A DNA stretch of 64,000 bases, from the NCBI RefSeq assembly GCF_036409475.1, contig NZ_JAYRCK010000008.1:1-64000 (forward strand), read 5' to 3'. The notes beneath the pieces are model-generated. The model did not search any database and was not told where the DNA came from. It was given only the letters and a program-made list of their open reading frames with translations. Numbering within the stretch: position 1 is the first letter of the stretch; every line of letters starts with the position of its first letter. The position numbers and the translations under genes were made by a program. This document shows, one piece after another, positions 46,185 through 55,720 of this stretch. This DNA is from Scandinavium sp036409475. Its GTDB lineage: Bacteria > Pseudomonadota > Gammaproteobacteria > Enterobacterales > Enterobacteriaceae.

Positions 46185-47906
46185 ATGGACGATCGATTGC
46201 TGGAAAATTATCTGCAGGAATTACGATGGTTGCGAAAAGCCAGCGGGGAGTTCGCCCATCGGCACCCGCATGTTGCCTCTCGTCTGCGGCTGAGCGAATT
46301 TGATTGCCCTGATCCGCATGTTGAACGGCTTTTAGAAGGCTTCGCTCTGCAAAGCGCCAGACTGCATCAGCGCCTTGACGACGGCTTTGGTGAACTGTGT
46401 GAATCGCTACTGGAGCAGCTTTCTCCCCATGTAATACGCCCCTTTCCTTCCTCTGCTACCGCTCGTTTTACTGCGGATCCGCTGGCAGGCGATTTGAGTC
46501 AGGGCTACGCGCTTCCTGCCGGAACGCCGCTTTACGCGCTAACGGAAAGCGGTGAGACGGTCTGGTGGCGTACGGCGCTGGCGCAAACGCTGTGGCCTAT
46601 TGAGATTGAAGATGTTACCTGGTGTGATGAGGCACAGGCCCGGCAGTTAACCGGACTAACGCAGGCGCGTGGCGCGTTGCGTATTCAGTTACGTTGCCTG
46701 CCGCCACATCAGTTTTCAACGTTGGCGGTAACACAGTTGCGCATTCATCTCAGCGGTTCGCCACAAATCAACGCCACGCTGTTTGATTTGCTGTACGCCC
46801 ATGTCATTGGGCCGCTGCGTCCGCACCCCATTGGTCTGCTCAATGCCGAACAGATTTTGCCCTGTGAACCGGGCGTGGAGTCCAGCGTGCTGGCGCTCAG
46901 CGCCTGGATGAACAGCCCGCAGGCGTTGATGTATTTTGATTTGCCGCTGCCATCGGCGAGGGATGGCGATGGCATGACCTTGTGCATTCCTTTCGATCGC
47001 GCACCGTCGGGGGCGCAGCATATTCACGCGGGTGATATTCGTCTGGGCTGTGTGCCAATCGTTAACCTTTTCACCCGAACCTCTGAACCGCTGATCGCCG
47101 GGCATACCCGCAGCGAGCATCGGCTGGTGGCCGATCATCACGATCAACATGTACAGATCTATCGAGTCCAGACGCTGTGGATGAGTCGCCGTGAGGAAGC
47201 TTGGCGCGTGCCTGCATATTACTCTGCCCGCGGGCATAGCGAGTCCCGCTGGTTCTGGCATGCGCGGCGCAACCCCCAGCAGGGCAATGCGCTGTGGTTA
47301 ACCCTGGTGGACAGTCGCTTCGACCCGTTTGCCCCGGACGAAGAGACAAGCCTGACGGCGACGCTCTGGTGCAGTAACGGTGAGAAGGCCGCACAGCTTT
47401 GTGCGGGAACGCCTCTGACCTTTGAAATCCCTGGCCCGGTTGCGCAGGTGCATTTACTGGGAACGCCGACCACGCCTTCGGCGCCCGCCTTGCAGCGAGA
47501 TGCGCGCTGGAAACTGCTTTCTTCGCTGGCGCTCAATCACCTTTCATTGACCGAGGGTGAGAGGGCACTGGACTCGCTGAAAGAGCTGCTGGCGCTGTAT
47601 GCCCCTTCCTCTGCGTCACCCGCCGTCTGGCAACAGATAAATGGCATCCGCGAGATGTGTTGCCAGCGGGTCAGCGAGCACCGCGGGGGCGAAGCCTGGC
47701 GCGGCTGGCATAACGGTATTCGGGTGACGCTGACCCTCGACCCACAGGCATTTACGGGCAACAGTCGGCTGTTGTTTGCGGGGATTGTCGCCCGTTTTCT
47801 GGCGCGCAATGCTACCGCTAACTGCTTTGTACGTACGGTATTGCTGGATGAAGGGGAGGCGCTGTCGCTATGGACAGACGTCAAGCAGACTGCGCTGATA
47901 GCGTAA
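46185..47906 (+). CDS. tssF: T6SS baseplate protein TssF, system 2
   Basis: 573 aa from ATG 46185, with AAAGGGGAAGG upstream. LLENYLQELRWLRKASGEFAHRHPHVASRL and LCESLLEQLSPHVIRPFPSSATARF are typical. The stop TAATG overlaps the tssG start. Confidence 0.94.
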   Translation: MDDRLLENYLQELRWLRKASGEFAHRHPHVASRLRLSEFDCPDPHVERLLEGFALQSARLHQRLDDGFGELCESLLEQLSPHVIRPFPSSATARFTADPLAGDLSQGYALPAGTPLYALTESGETVWWRTALAQTLWPIEIEDVTWCDEAQARQLTGLTQARGALRIQLRCLPPHQFSTLAVTQLRIHLSGSPQINATLFDLLYAHVIGPLRPHPIGLLNAEQILPCEPGVESSVLALSAWMNSPQALMYFDLPLPSARDGDGMTLCIPFDRAPSGAQHIHAGDIRLGCVPIVNLFTRTSEPLIAGHTRSEHRLVADHHDQHVQIYRVQTLWMSRREEAWRVPAYYSARGHSESRWFWHARRNPQQGNALWLTLVDSRFDPFAPDEETSLTATLWCSNGEKAAQLCAGTPLTFEIPGPVAQVHLLGTPTTPSAPALQRDARWKLLSSLALNHLSLTEGERALDSLKELLALYAPSSASPAVWQQINGIREMCCQRVSEHRGGEAWRGWHNGIRVTLTLDPQAFTGNSRLLFAGIVARFLARNATANCFVRTVLLDEGEALSLWTDVKQTALIA

Positions 47907-48817
47907 TGGCGCAATTTAAGGGCGAGCCGTGGCGTTTTTCGCTGGAGCAGTGCCTCAGGATTTTACAGGCGAGCGGCGACACGCCCGAACTGTGGGGCGA
48001 GCTGGGGCTGGCGTTTGCGCCTGCGGAAGTCGGCGCGCTGAACAAAGATGTTCTTCAGGTGCGTAGCCTCGGGCCGGGAGGCGTGGATGGCGTACTGCCC
48101 TACGGCTGGCTGGAATGGCTGCAGCAGGCGATGCAGGATAAAAACAGCGCACCGCAGGATTTTATCTTTATGTTTCAGCAGCGCTTTATTCAGCATCATT
48201 ACCGAAGCCTGAGCCTGTATCGGCTGGCGACGCCCTACGCGTGCCGGGAGAATGCGCCGGGGTTATCGGTGATGCGGGCGCTGTGTGGTTTCAGGCTCGA
48301 TACCATAGAAAGCCGTGAGACTGCGCAGGTACAAAGTCTGCTGATGCAATGTGGCAGCCTGGCTAATCGCAGGCGTTCAACGGCTGGATTTGTGGCGCTG
48401 GTCGAGGCCGTACTGAACGTCACCGTGCATGTCGAAGAGTTTGTCGGTCGCTGGCAGCCTTTGCCGCAGGCATCCATAAGCCGGACGGGATGTCGACTGG
48501 GGCGCACCAGCGTCGCCGGGCGACGGATCTGGAATCAGCATGCGGCGCTGCGGGTGCACTTACATGCCGAAAGCTCCATCCGGTGGCGGGCATTTTTATC
48601 CGATGGGCAAGACTTTATTCAGCTCAGCAAACTGGGGCAAATCTGGTTTGGCCCAGGGATAACGCTGCAACTGAGGATGTGCGGGACGCTAAATCTGGAC
48701 CACTGCCTGAGCCGCGAGACGCCGCCGCGTTTGGGCTATACCGCGCAACTGGCAGGGCGTAAACCCGCCGCGTTTCATTGCCAACAGCAACTTGAGGAGA
48801 ACACCGCATGGACTTAA
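47906..48817 (+). CDS. tssG: T6SS baseplate protein TssG, system 2
   Basis: 303 aa from ATG 47906 (MAQFKGEPWRFSLEQCLRIL), coupled to tssF. An upstream ATG at 47870 with GGGGAGG could add 12 residues. FQQRFIQHHYRSLSLYRLATPY and the C-terminal FGPGITLQLRMCG are TssG-like. It overlaps clpV by 10 bp. Confidence 0.92.
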   Translation: MAQFKGEPWRFSLEQCLRILQASGDTPELWGELGLAFAPAEVGALNKDVLQVRSLGPGGVDGVLPYGWLEWLQQAMQDKNSAPQDFIFMFQQRFIQHHYRSLSLYRLATPYACRENAPGLSVMRALCGFRLDTIESRETAQVQSLLMQCGSLANRRRSTAGFVALVEAVLNVTVHVEEFVGRWQPLPQASISRTGCRLGRTSVAGRRIWNQHAALRVHLHAESSIRWRAFLSDGQDFIQLSKLGQIWFGPGITLQLRMCGTLNLDHCLSRETPPRLGYTAQLAGRKPAAFHCQQQLEENTAWT

Positions 48818-51312
48818 AAGCGCTGGTACAACGACTGAATCCGGTTTGCTTTCGTGCGCTGGAGCAGGCCGCCGAACGCAGCCGGGCGCAGGGACACTGG
48901 TTTGTTGAGCCGGAGCATCTGCTGCTGGCGTTGCTCGATGATGATCATTGTGATCTCGCGTATTGCCTGAGCGGCGCGGTGATTTCCGTCGACACGCTGC
49001 GTGAAGAGATCCATAGCGCCCAGGCGCAGTTCAAATCCGGCTGCACGCGGATGCCGGTGTTTTCCGTACAACTGGTGGAATTGCTGGAAGGGGCGGTGTT
49101 GTTGGCGGCTTTCCAGCGCCTGGTGAAGGTCCGTTCAGCGTTGTTGCTGCAGGCCTTACTCACCCGGGAACGTCTGCGCGCCCAGCTGGCGCAGGGAATG
49201 CCGCTGCTGTTGCAGCTTCCGGCGGGGTTGATGGAAAGCCAGTGGCAGAGGTGGTGTCGTGGCTCCGTTGAAGAATTAAGCGACACGCATACGGGAGAAA
49301 AACCGGAGCGTGAAGGGGGCGTGCTGGATCAATACACCCACGATCTAACCCGTGATGCGCGGGAAGGTCTGATCGATCCGATCATCGGGCGCGACGCGGA
49401 GATCCGCCAGTGTATCGATATCCTGCTGCGCCGCAGGCAAAACAACCCGATTCTGGTTGGTGCACCGGGGGTGGGTAAAACCGCCGTGGCCGAAGGGCTG
49501 GCGCGACGCATTGCCGAAGGCAGCGTGCCGCCGCCGCTGCGCGATGTTGCTCTGCTGTCGCTGGATCTCGGCCTGTTGCAGGCGGGCGCGGGCGTCAAAG
49601 GTGAATTTGAACAGCGGCTGAAAGGGGTGATCGACGCGGTAAAAAAATCCCCACAGCCGATCATTTTATTTATCGACGAAGCCCACACGCTGATTGGCGC
49701 GGGCGGCGCTGAGGGCGGCAGCGACGCCGCCAACCTGCTGAAACCGGCGCTGGCGCGTGGGGAACTGCGCACCATCGCCGCCACCACCTGGCAGGAGTAC
49801 AAAAAATATTTCGAAAAGGATCCGGCGCTGGACCGGCGTTTTCAGCGTATCCAGATCGAAGAGCCGGACGAGAACAGCGCGGTGGTGATGCTGCGGGCGG
49901 TGGCCGACAAGCTGGAAGCGCACCATGGGGTGCAGATCCTCGATACCGCCATCCGCGAGGCGGTGCGTTTGTCGCAGCGCTACATCTCCGGGCGCCAACT
50001 GCCGGACAAAGCCATCAGCGTGCTCGACACTGCCTGCGCAAGAGTGGCGCTGGCACAGCATGATGTGCCGCCCCAGCTTGAGGAGATCCGTCAGCAGCAG
50101 GCGGCCATCGAAGAAGAGAGTGAACGCCTCAACCGCGAGTTGCTGGTGGGCGTCGATCATCACGACAGGCTTTGTGAACTGGAGGCGCTGGCGGAGAAGT
50201 TACGCTTGCAGGCGCGGGAAGTGGAAGGTCGCTGGCAGGATGAACGGCTGCGGGTCGGCGAATTACTGGCTGCGCGTCAGCGGATGCTGGATCTCAGTGC
50301 GCGGCTGGACGATGACGAGGAACTGGAGCAAGAGCTGGTGGAGTGCGCGGCGCTGATCGGCAGGCTGGAAACCACCGCAGCACAACTGCGAGAAGAAGTC
50401 GCGCTGGTGCCGGACTGCGTCGACCCTGCCACCGTGGCGGCGGTGATTGGCGGCTGGACGGGCATTCCACTCGGACAGATGCTCACTGATGAAGCCCACG
50501 CCCTGCGCACGTTAGTTGAACGCATGAGCGAGCGGGTGATGGGACAGCAGGCGGCGCTGGAGACCATTGCCCAACGCCTGCGCGCCTATCGCAGCGGTCT
50601 GACCGATCCGCAAAAGCCGGTCGGCGTGTTCCTGCTGGTGGGGCCAACCGGCGTGGGCAAAACCGAAACAGCCTATGCGCTGGCCGACGCCCTGTACGGC
50701 GGTGAACGCAATCTGATCACTATTAATCTTTCTGAGTACCAGGAGGCGCACACCGTCAGCCAACTGAAAGGCGCACCGCCGGGCTACGTGGGCTATGGCA
50801 GCGGCGGGGCGTTAACCGAAGCCGTGCGCCGTCGCCCCTATTCGGTAGTGTTGCTCGACGAAATCGAAAAGGCGCACCCGGACGTGCTGGAGGCGTTCTA
50901 TAACGTCTTCGACAAAGGCGTAATGGAAGACGGTACCGGGCTAATTGTCGATTTCAAAAATACGGTAATGCTGGCGACCAGCAACGTCGGCGCGGAGTTG
51001 ATTCTCGACACGCCTGCGGCTGAATTAAACAGCGAGCTGTTTAACGAAGATTTGCGAGCAGAATTATTAACCCATTTTCGTCCGGCGTTTTTAGCAAGGA
51101 TGACCACGGTGGCTTATCGCGCGTTAGATGAAGAAATATTAAAAGGGATTGTGCTGGCGAAGCTGGAGAAATTATCACAGCGGTATTTAACGGCGACCGG
51201 GGAGAAATTAAATATGGAGGATGGGTTGGTTGAAAGGGTGATGGAGAAATGTAAGGGCATCGGGGCCAGAGATGTTGAGAATCTGGTGGTTGGGGAAGTG
51301 ATGGGAAGCTAA
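48808..51312 (+). CDS. clpV: T6SS sheath-recycling AAA+ ATPase ClpV (TssH), system 2
   Basis: 834 aa. N-domain with EPEHLLLALLDDD; Walker A GAPGVGKT at 218-225 with IILFIDEAHTLIGAGG; second Walker A GPTGVGKT at 612-619 with VVLLDEIEKAHPDVLEAF. Recycles contracted sheath. The 3' end (about 51100-51312) is AT-richer than the rest. Confidence 0.97.
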   Translation: MDLKALVQRLNPVCFRALEQAAERSRAQGHWFVEPEHLLLALLDDDHCDLAYCLSGAVISVDTLREEIHSAQAQFKSGCTRMPVFSVQLVELLEGAVLLAAFQRLVKVRSALLLQALLTRERLRAQLAQGMPLLLQLPAGLMESQWQRWCRGSVEELSDTHTGEKPEREGGVLDQYTHDLTRDAREGLIDPIIGRDAEIRQCIDILLRRRQNNPILVGAPGVGKTAVAEGLARRIAEGSVPPPLRDVALLSLDLGLLQAGAGVKGEFEQRLKGVIDAVKKSPQPIILFIDEAHTLIGAGGAEGGSDAANLLKPALARGELRTIAATTWQEYKKYFEKDPALDRRFQRIQIEEPDENSAVVMLRAVADKLEAHHGVQILDTAIREAVRLSQRYISGRQLPDKAISVLDTACARVALAQHDVPPQLEEIRQQQAAIEEESERLNRELLVGVDHHDRLCELEALAEKLRLQAREVEGRWQDERLRVGELLAARQRMLDLSARLDDDEELEQELVECAALIGRLETTAAQLREEVALVPDCVDPATVAAVIGGWTGIPLGQMLTDEAHALRTLVERMSERVMGQQAALETIAQRLRAYRSGLTDPQKPVGVFLLVGPTGVGKTETAYALADALYGGERNLITINLSEYQEAHTVSQLKGAPPGYVGYGSGGALTEAVRRRPYSVVLLDEIEKAHPDVLEAFYNVFDKGVMEDGTGLIVDFKNTVMLATSNVGAELILDTPAAELNSELFNEDLRAELLTHFRPAFLARMTTVAYRALDEEILKGIVLAKLEKLSQRYLTATGEKLNMEDGLVERVMEKCKGIGARDVENLVVGEVMGS

Positions 51313-51335
51313 GCAATAATTTAGAGGGAGCAGAC

Positions 51336-51827
51336 ATGCCGATTAATTTTATAGGTGCAGCCACTGCGATGGGGCATAGAGAAATAGCAAGAGAGCTTGC
51401 GCTAGCTTGTATTTATCAATTTCAGGCGATTAGAGGGCCAGGTAATGGTATTGGCAATGGTTCGTGTTGCGCTAGTGTGAAAGGCATTGCGCCTGATAAT
51501 GATGGATTACCAGTATATCGTTTTGGCCAGAGCCAGGCCCATTTATTGGATAATGAAGCATTTCAAGCTGGTGGTTTTTTTAATCCAGCGCAACATGCAG
51601 AAAGACAGGCACATCATGTAGGACAACAGATTGGCGGATATGAATCGCATCTTTTTGTCGAACTTCCACCATGTGGTAATGCATTTCATGGGTGTTACCA
51701 GTGGTGCATGAATACAATCCCAAATGTATACGTTTGGTATTTATACAACAATACAGCACAAATGGTTGCAGCACATGCAGGGGGAATTCAATTTGAATTT
51801 GCTGCATTAAATCAAGCAATTCCCTAA
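51336..51827 (+). CDS. Putative T6SS effector with deaminase-superfamily motifs
   Basis: 163 aa, GAGGGAG 6 bases before ATG 51336. The C-terminal half has zinc-deaminase-type motifs: HAE at residues 87-89, then after 22 residues PC at 112-113 with further Cys at 120 and 124, followed by a strand NVYVWYLYNN. The usual PCxxC is expanded to PCx6C or PCx10C, so catalysis is uncertain. I cannot name a specific family. The N-terminal half (about 1-80) has a Gly-rich stretch. It is AT-rich compared with clpV (upstream) and vgrG (downstream), suggesting recent acquisition. Position directly before vgrG is usual for T6SS cargo. The MORN protein downstream of vgrG is a candidate immunity partner. Confidence 0.55.
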   Translation: MPINFIGAATAMGHREIARELALACIYQFQAIRGPGNGIGNGSCCASVKGIAPDNDGLPVYRFGQSQAHLLDNEAFQAGGFFNPAQHAERQAHHVGQQIGGYESHLFVELPPCGNAFHGCYQWCMNTIPNVYVWYLYNNTAQMVAAHAGGIQFEFAALNQAIP

Positions 51828-51883
51828 TCATTTTAATGAGTTGAGATAATCAATTTAATTAAATAACAATTAAGGACTTCCCC

Positions 51884-53848
51884 ATGCCCAATACCACCAT
51901 AATAAAATTCACCGCCCCAGCCCTAACCGGTCTTACCGCCGCGTCAGCGCATACAGAATCAATGCTCAACGGCCTGACCATTGCCACCGTCGCAGGAACC
52001 ACCTCCGCGCCGTTAACCTTAGACAGTGCGCTGGCGACCCATCTGACCGCCACCATCAACAACGCTGATTACGACGCCCTGATTGCCGAGGCGCACCAGC
52101 TTCCGGCGACCAGCAATGCCGATCGCTACCAGTTTGTGCTGCGACCCTGGCTGTGGTGGCTGACGCTTGCCAGCAATAACCGCGTGTTTCAGAACCTCAG
52201 TGTGCAGGAGATCGTCGAAAAGGTGTTTAAAGACGCCGGGTTTACCGACTACAAATTTCAACTGAAAAGCAAACCGGCGAAGCGTGAATACTGCCTGCAA
52301 TACAATGAAAGCGATTTTAATTTTGTCTCGCGGCTGCTGGAGCAGGAGGGTATTTTCTGGTTCTTTACCCACGCAGCAGGCAAGCACACGCTGGTGCTGG
52401 CGGATGATAACAGCGCCTTCCCGCCGATAACGGGTGAGAAAAAGGTCAAGTATCAGGCGGCGCAGAGCGGTGAGCGGGAAACCGGCATGATTCGTTCGGC
52501 GCAGCTAAGTTTGCAGGCCACCACGCAGGGCTTCCAGAGCAGCGACTATAACTATGAACAGCCAAAAGCCGCGCAGTTTGCGCAGGCCGGTGAGAAGAAG
52601 GGCGGCATGCAGTATCAGCATCCGGGGCGCTTTAGCGTTAAAGCCGAAGGCGACGCGCTGGCGGCGTGGAAGGTTAACGCCCTGAAGGTGCAGGCGAAAC
52701 AGCTGGTCGGTGAAAGCGACTGCGCGGCGCTGATGGCCGGGCACTGGTTCACCTTAACCGATCACGACGACAAGGCGCTCAACATCGACTGGCTAATCAC
52801 CGCCGTCAGCCACGAGTACGACGGCGAACACTACCGCAATCGCTTCACCGCCATCCCGAAAGCTACGCCGTATCGCCCCCTCGCCGTGACGCCACAGCCC
52901 TTTATGCATACGCAAACGGCGACGGTGGCCGGTAAAAGCGGCGAAGAGCTTTGGACTGATAAGCTTGGTCGGGTAAAGGTGCAGTTCCCGTGGGACAGAG
53001 AGGGTAAAAACGACGAAACCAGCTCCTGCTGGCTGCGGGTCGCCACCGCCTGGAGCGGCAACGGCTTTGGCGCGCAGTTTATCCCGCGCATTGGTCAGGA
53101 AGTGGTGGTGAGCTTTATCGACGGCGATCCGGATAAGCCACTCATTACCGGCTGTGTGTATAACGGCGCGAATGCGTTGCCTTATGCGCTTCCGGCGAAT
53201 CAGACCCAGTCGGGGATAAAAACCCACAGCGAAAAAGGTTTTAACGAACTGCGCTTCGACGACAAAAAAGATGCCGAACTGCTGGCGATGCAGGCGCAGA
53301 AAGACTTCCAGCTTACCGTGCTCAACGACAGCAAAACGACTATCAGCCATGACGAGATCGCCTGCGTTAAAAACGATCGCACCCGCACCGTTGAGGAAGG
53401 CAACGAAACCGTCACCTTAAAAAAAGGCAATCGTGCGGTGAAAATTGAAAAAGGCAGCGACACGCTGGAGGTGAAGGATAAACGCAGCGTGACGGTGAAG
53501 GGCGATCAGGAGCACGCCATCGACGGCAACGAGACGCATAAGGTAAAGGGCAACTACATGCTGAACGTCGACGGCAACCTGACGATTAAGGTCAGCGGTA
53601 CGCTAACTCTGGAGAGCGGCAAAACGTTGGACATCAAGAGCGGGGCGGGTCTTAACGCCAGCGCATCGGGCAGTATGAAGCTGGATGCCACCAACATCGC
53701 CAGTGAAGCGAAAGCCTCGCTGACTCAAAAGGCCGCGACGATAACCCACGAAGCAAAGGCCACGCTCACCAGCAAAGCCAGCGCCACTCAGACTGTGGAT
53801 GGCGGCGGGATGCTGATGATTAAGGGCGGGATGGTGAAGATTAACTGA
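51884..53848 (+). CDS. vgrG: T6SS spike protein VgrG (TssI), system 2
   Basis: 654 aa. gp27-like N-terminal domain (FVSRLLEQEGIFWFFTHAAGKHTL), gp5 OB-fold (GEELWTDKLGRVKVQFPWD, DETSSCWLRVATAWSGNGFG) and a gp5 beta-helix (VTLKKGNRAVKIEKGSDTLEV). Ends GGMVKIN with no extra domain. AAGGA before the ATG. The final TGA overlaps the ATG of the MORN gene. Confidence 0.96.
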   Translation: MPNTTIIKFTAPALTGLTAASAHTESMLNGLTIATVAGTTSAPLTLDSALATHLTATINNADYDALIAEAHQLPATSNADRYQFVLRPWLWWLTLASNNRVFQNLSVQEIVEKVFKDAGFTDYKFQLKSKPAKREYCLQYNESDFNFVSRLLEQEGIFWFFTHAAGKHTLVLADDNSAFPPITGEKKVKYQAAQSGERETGMIRSAQLSLQATTQGFQSSDYNYEQPKAAQFAQAGEKKGGMQYQHPGRFSVKAEGDALAAWKVNALKVQAKQLVGESDCAALMAGHWFTLTDHDDKALNIDWLITAVSHEYDGEHYRNRFTAIPKATPYRPLAVTPQPFMHTQTATVAGKSGEELWTDKLGRVKVQFPWDREGKNDETSSCWLRVATAWSGNGFGAQFIPRIGQEVVVSFIDGDPDKPLITGCVYNGANALPYALPANQTQSGIKTHSEKGFNELRFDDKKDAELLAMQAQKDFQLTVLNDSKTTISHDEIACVKNDRTRTVEEGNETVTLKKGNRAVKIEKGSDTLEVKDKRSVTVKGDQEHAIDGNETHKVKGNYMLNVDGNLTIKVSGTLTLESGKTLDIKSGAGLNASASGSMKLDATNIASEAKASLTQKAATITHEAKATLTSKASATQTVDGGGMLMIKGGMVKIN

Positions 53849-54369
53849 TGAGCGATACGCAGGAGTATCAACAGGATAGCACCCTGCTACGAGCGAATTT
53901 CGCAAACGACCAGCTTAACGGTGAAACGCGAATTGAAGAAAACGGACGGCTGCTGGCGGTTTTGCGTTACCAGCAGGGTGCGCTGAACGGGATGATGGAG
54001 CGCTGGCATCCTAACGGCCAGCTTGCCATGCAGCAGGCGTATCGTGAGGGCAAGCCGGACGGTATTGCTCGTTACTTCTCGGAAAATGGTGAGCTACTGC
54101 GAGAAGAGCAGTGGCTTAACGGTCAACTGCACGGCGAATGCCACAACTTTTATCCTTCCGGGCAGGTACAGCTACGTGAACAGTGGCAGCAAGGGCTGCG
54201 TCACGCTCTCAGCGAACAGTTTTACCCGGACGGGACGCTTGCCCAGCGTTTATCTTATGAAAAAGGGATAATGAAAGGTGAGGCGCAACGCTGGTTGCCG
54301 GATGGGCGCGCCATTGATGCCACGGGTAAAGCGCAGTCGCGAATGAGCAAATGGACGGAGAGGCTGTGA
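53848..54369 (+). CDS. MORN-repeat protein, YwqK antitoxin-like
   Basis: 173 aa, translationally coupled to vgrG (ATGA). Five to six repeats of about 23 residues with the pattern NGxLxxxxxYxxGxxxGxxxxxxxNGQL (for example ALNGMMERWHPNGQLAMQQAY and GKPDGIARYFSENGELLREEQW). This is the layout of YwqK-family proteins, some of which are antitoxins against the Bacillus YwqJ deaminase-type toxin. Given the deaminase-like gene just upstream of vgrG, an immunity role is plausible. It could also be a VgrG accessory protein. Confidence 0.8.
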   Translation: MSDTQEYQQDSTLLRANFANDQLNGETRIEENGRLLAVLRYQQGALNGMMERWHPNGQLAMQQAYREGKPDGIARYFSENGELLREEQWLNGQLHGECHNFYPSGQVQLREQWQQGLRHALSEQFYPDGTLAQRLSYEKGIMKGEAQRWLPDGRAIDATGKAQSRMSKWTERL

Positions 54370-54380
54370 AAAGCCTCTCC
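54357..54380 (+). terminator. Perfect hairpin at the end of the system 2 operon
   Basis: GGAGAGGCT / AGCCTCTCC, 9-bp stem and 6-base loop that contains the MORN gene stop codon. There is no T-run after it, so it may terminate weakly or protect the mRNA end. Confidence 0.45.
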
Positions 54381-54390
54381 AGAGCGCCTC

Positions 54391-54507
54391 TTAACGCAAA
54401 TGATGTACCACCTGGTTGCTGCCGCCGCGCCAGATAATCCCTCTCTTTATGTAAGCAGGGGGCGATATCTCATCTTGTATGCTCAGGCCGGTATAAGTCC
54501 TGCACCA
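54391..54507 (-). pseudogene. C-terminal gene relic of unknown origin
   Basis: A minus-strand open frame of 38 codons without a start (YTGLSIQDEISPPAYIKRG... ending GSNQVVHHLR then TAA) reads like a real protein end. I cannot assign it. It begins the mobile-element graveyard next to system 2. Confidence 0.3.
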
Positions 54508-54595
54508 TTAAAAATCATGGGATGCTAAGCTTCATCACTAAAATTTGTTGCAAGAAAAAGCCGCCAGTGACTGAAATTCCGGAGGCTTTCTACTG

Positions 54596-54660
54596 TCCGA
54601 GTGTACGATTACCTCGCTGTTCGGTTTACGTCGCCAGACCGCCATCATTAGTGCATCCGG
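54596..54660 (-). mobile_element. IS3-family orfB fragment
   Basis: Minus-strand reading DALMMAVWRRKPNSEVIVHSD matches the well-known DALMMAxWRRKP...VHSDQGSQ block of IS3-family OrfB and stops at HSD. Only about 65 bp remain. Confidence 0.65.
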
Positions 54661-55055
54661 CTCTCCATTTAAATGTTGGCAAACGCCATTGCCACGTCAG
54701 TGTAGCGCGATGTATAGGTGTTTCTGGCTTCCGTCCTCAGATAGGGATTACCTTCTGGTAGACGCCAGCGGAACAGGTTCTTGCCTTGCCCCACCAACCG
54801 GTACAGGATTTCGCCGCTATGCTTGCCGTGATTAGTTTTACCAAATAAACCCCATGTTTTGTTCTGACCCGGTTTTGGTGATTTACACCACCACCTCATC
54901 AGGGAAGCGATTCCTGGACGGTATTTGCGGGCCAGCCAGTGAGCCAGTTTCCAAAACACAAGACGGTCAATGTAACTGAAGACTTTGGCCTTAAAATCAA
55001 AAAACTGGTAGAAAGCAGCCCAGCCTTTCAGTTTTCGGTTAGGTTGTTCAGCCAT
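54655..55055 (-). mobile_element. Group II intron remnant: maturase C-terminus
   Basis: An open frame 54669-55055 encodes LKGWAAFYQFFDFKAKVFSYIDRLVFWKLAHWLARKYR, the X/maturase domain signature of group II intron reverse transcriptases, with NGKTWGLF-like C-terminal strings. The RT domain is missing upstream. Right after the stop the sequence AGAGCCGGATGC resembles the 5' half of intron domain V, then it runs into an IS3 fragment. A dead intron tail. Confidence 0.7.
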
Positions 55056-55720
55056 ATCGACTTGCTTTCACTGTAATTGCCTGATAACAGTGCCGTCAGA
55101 GAAACCGTTCGGTATCGTCTATACCACCCGCATATCGCCGTAACGACTGCGTTTGCGGAAAAGCCTGCGCTTCTGGTGAGTTACTTGGATGAGGAATGTG
55201 CGTAAAGTAAATTTACATTCACAAAATCCTGAATAAATCTACAGACAACTCTTTTTTAGCAAAATGCTTTCTCTATAATAGGTAGGACCATATCAGGGAG
55301 CTTCTGGTTTATGCTCAATCAAACCTTACCTGAAAACCGGGAAATACTATCAGTCTCCTGACCATGGACGCAGCGGGCCTTAAACGGTTGAGCACCAGTT
55401 GCGCGTGAGCGCGATTGCCAGGGAATTTAATATCGCGCGACAGATGGCACTCAGAATAAAGATGGCACATGTTTAAAATATGAAGTGGCGATTTTTAGCC
55501 TGCTTATTCGGTATAAAAGTTGTGGCTGACAGAGATTGAGTCGCTATATGATACAAGGGAGTGATTGCTGCCTTGAAAAGGCCAAAAGGCTAAGGGATAA
55601 AGGTAAAAGTCCTACCCTAAAGGGCAAAAGGCTTAAAGGGCTTTATCTGGTGCAGTTCTGTGATGTTACGGTGGCAGGAAGCTGGCGTAGGCAAGTGGAT
55701 TTCAGTGCTGGTACAAATTA
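55056..55720. other. Unassigned region with possible relics
   Basis: About 665 bp. A short frame around 55390-55476 (SAIAREFNIARQMALRIK) looks like a helix-turn-helix piece of a recombinase or IS protein. A 61-codon ORF at 55536-55721 lacks a ribosome site and I do not accept it. Otherwise nothing recognisable. Confidence 0.35.

Noticed and set aside
53380..53620. Possible tandem repeat array in vgrG
   Set aside because: The Lys/Gly/Val repeats are the normal gp5 beta-helix of VgrG, not a DNA repeat or CRISPR.
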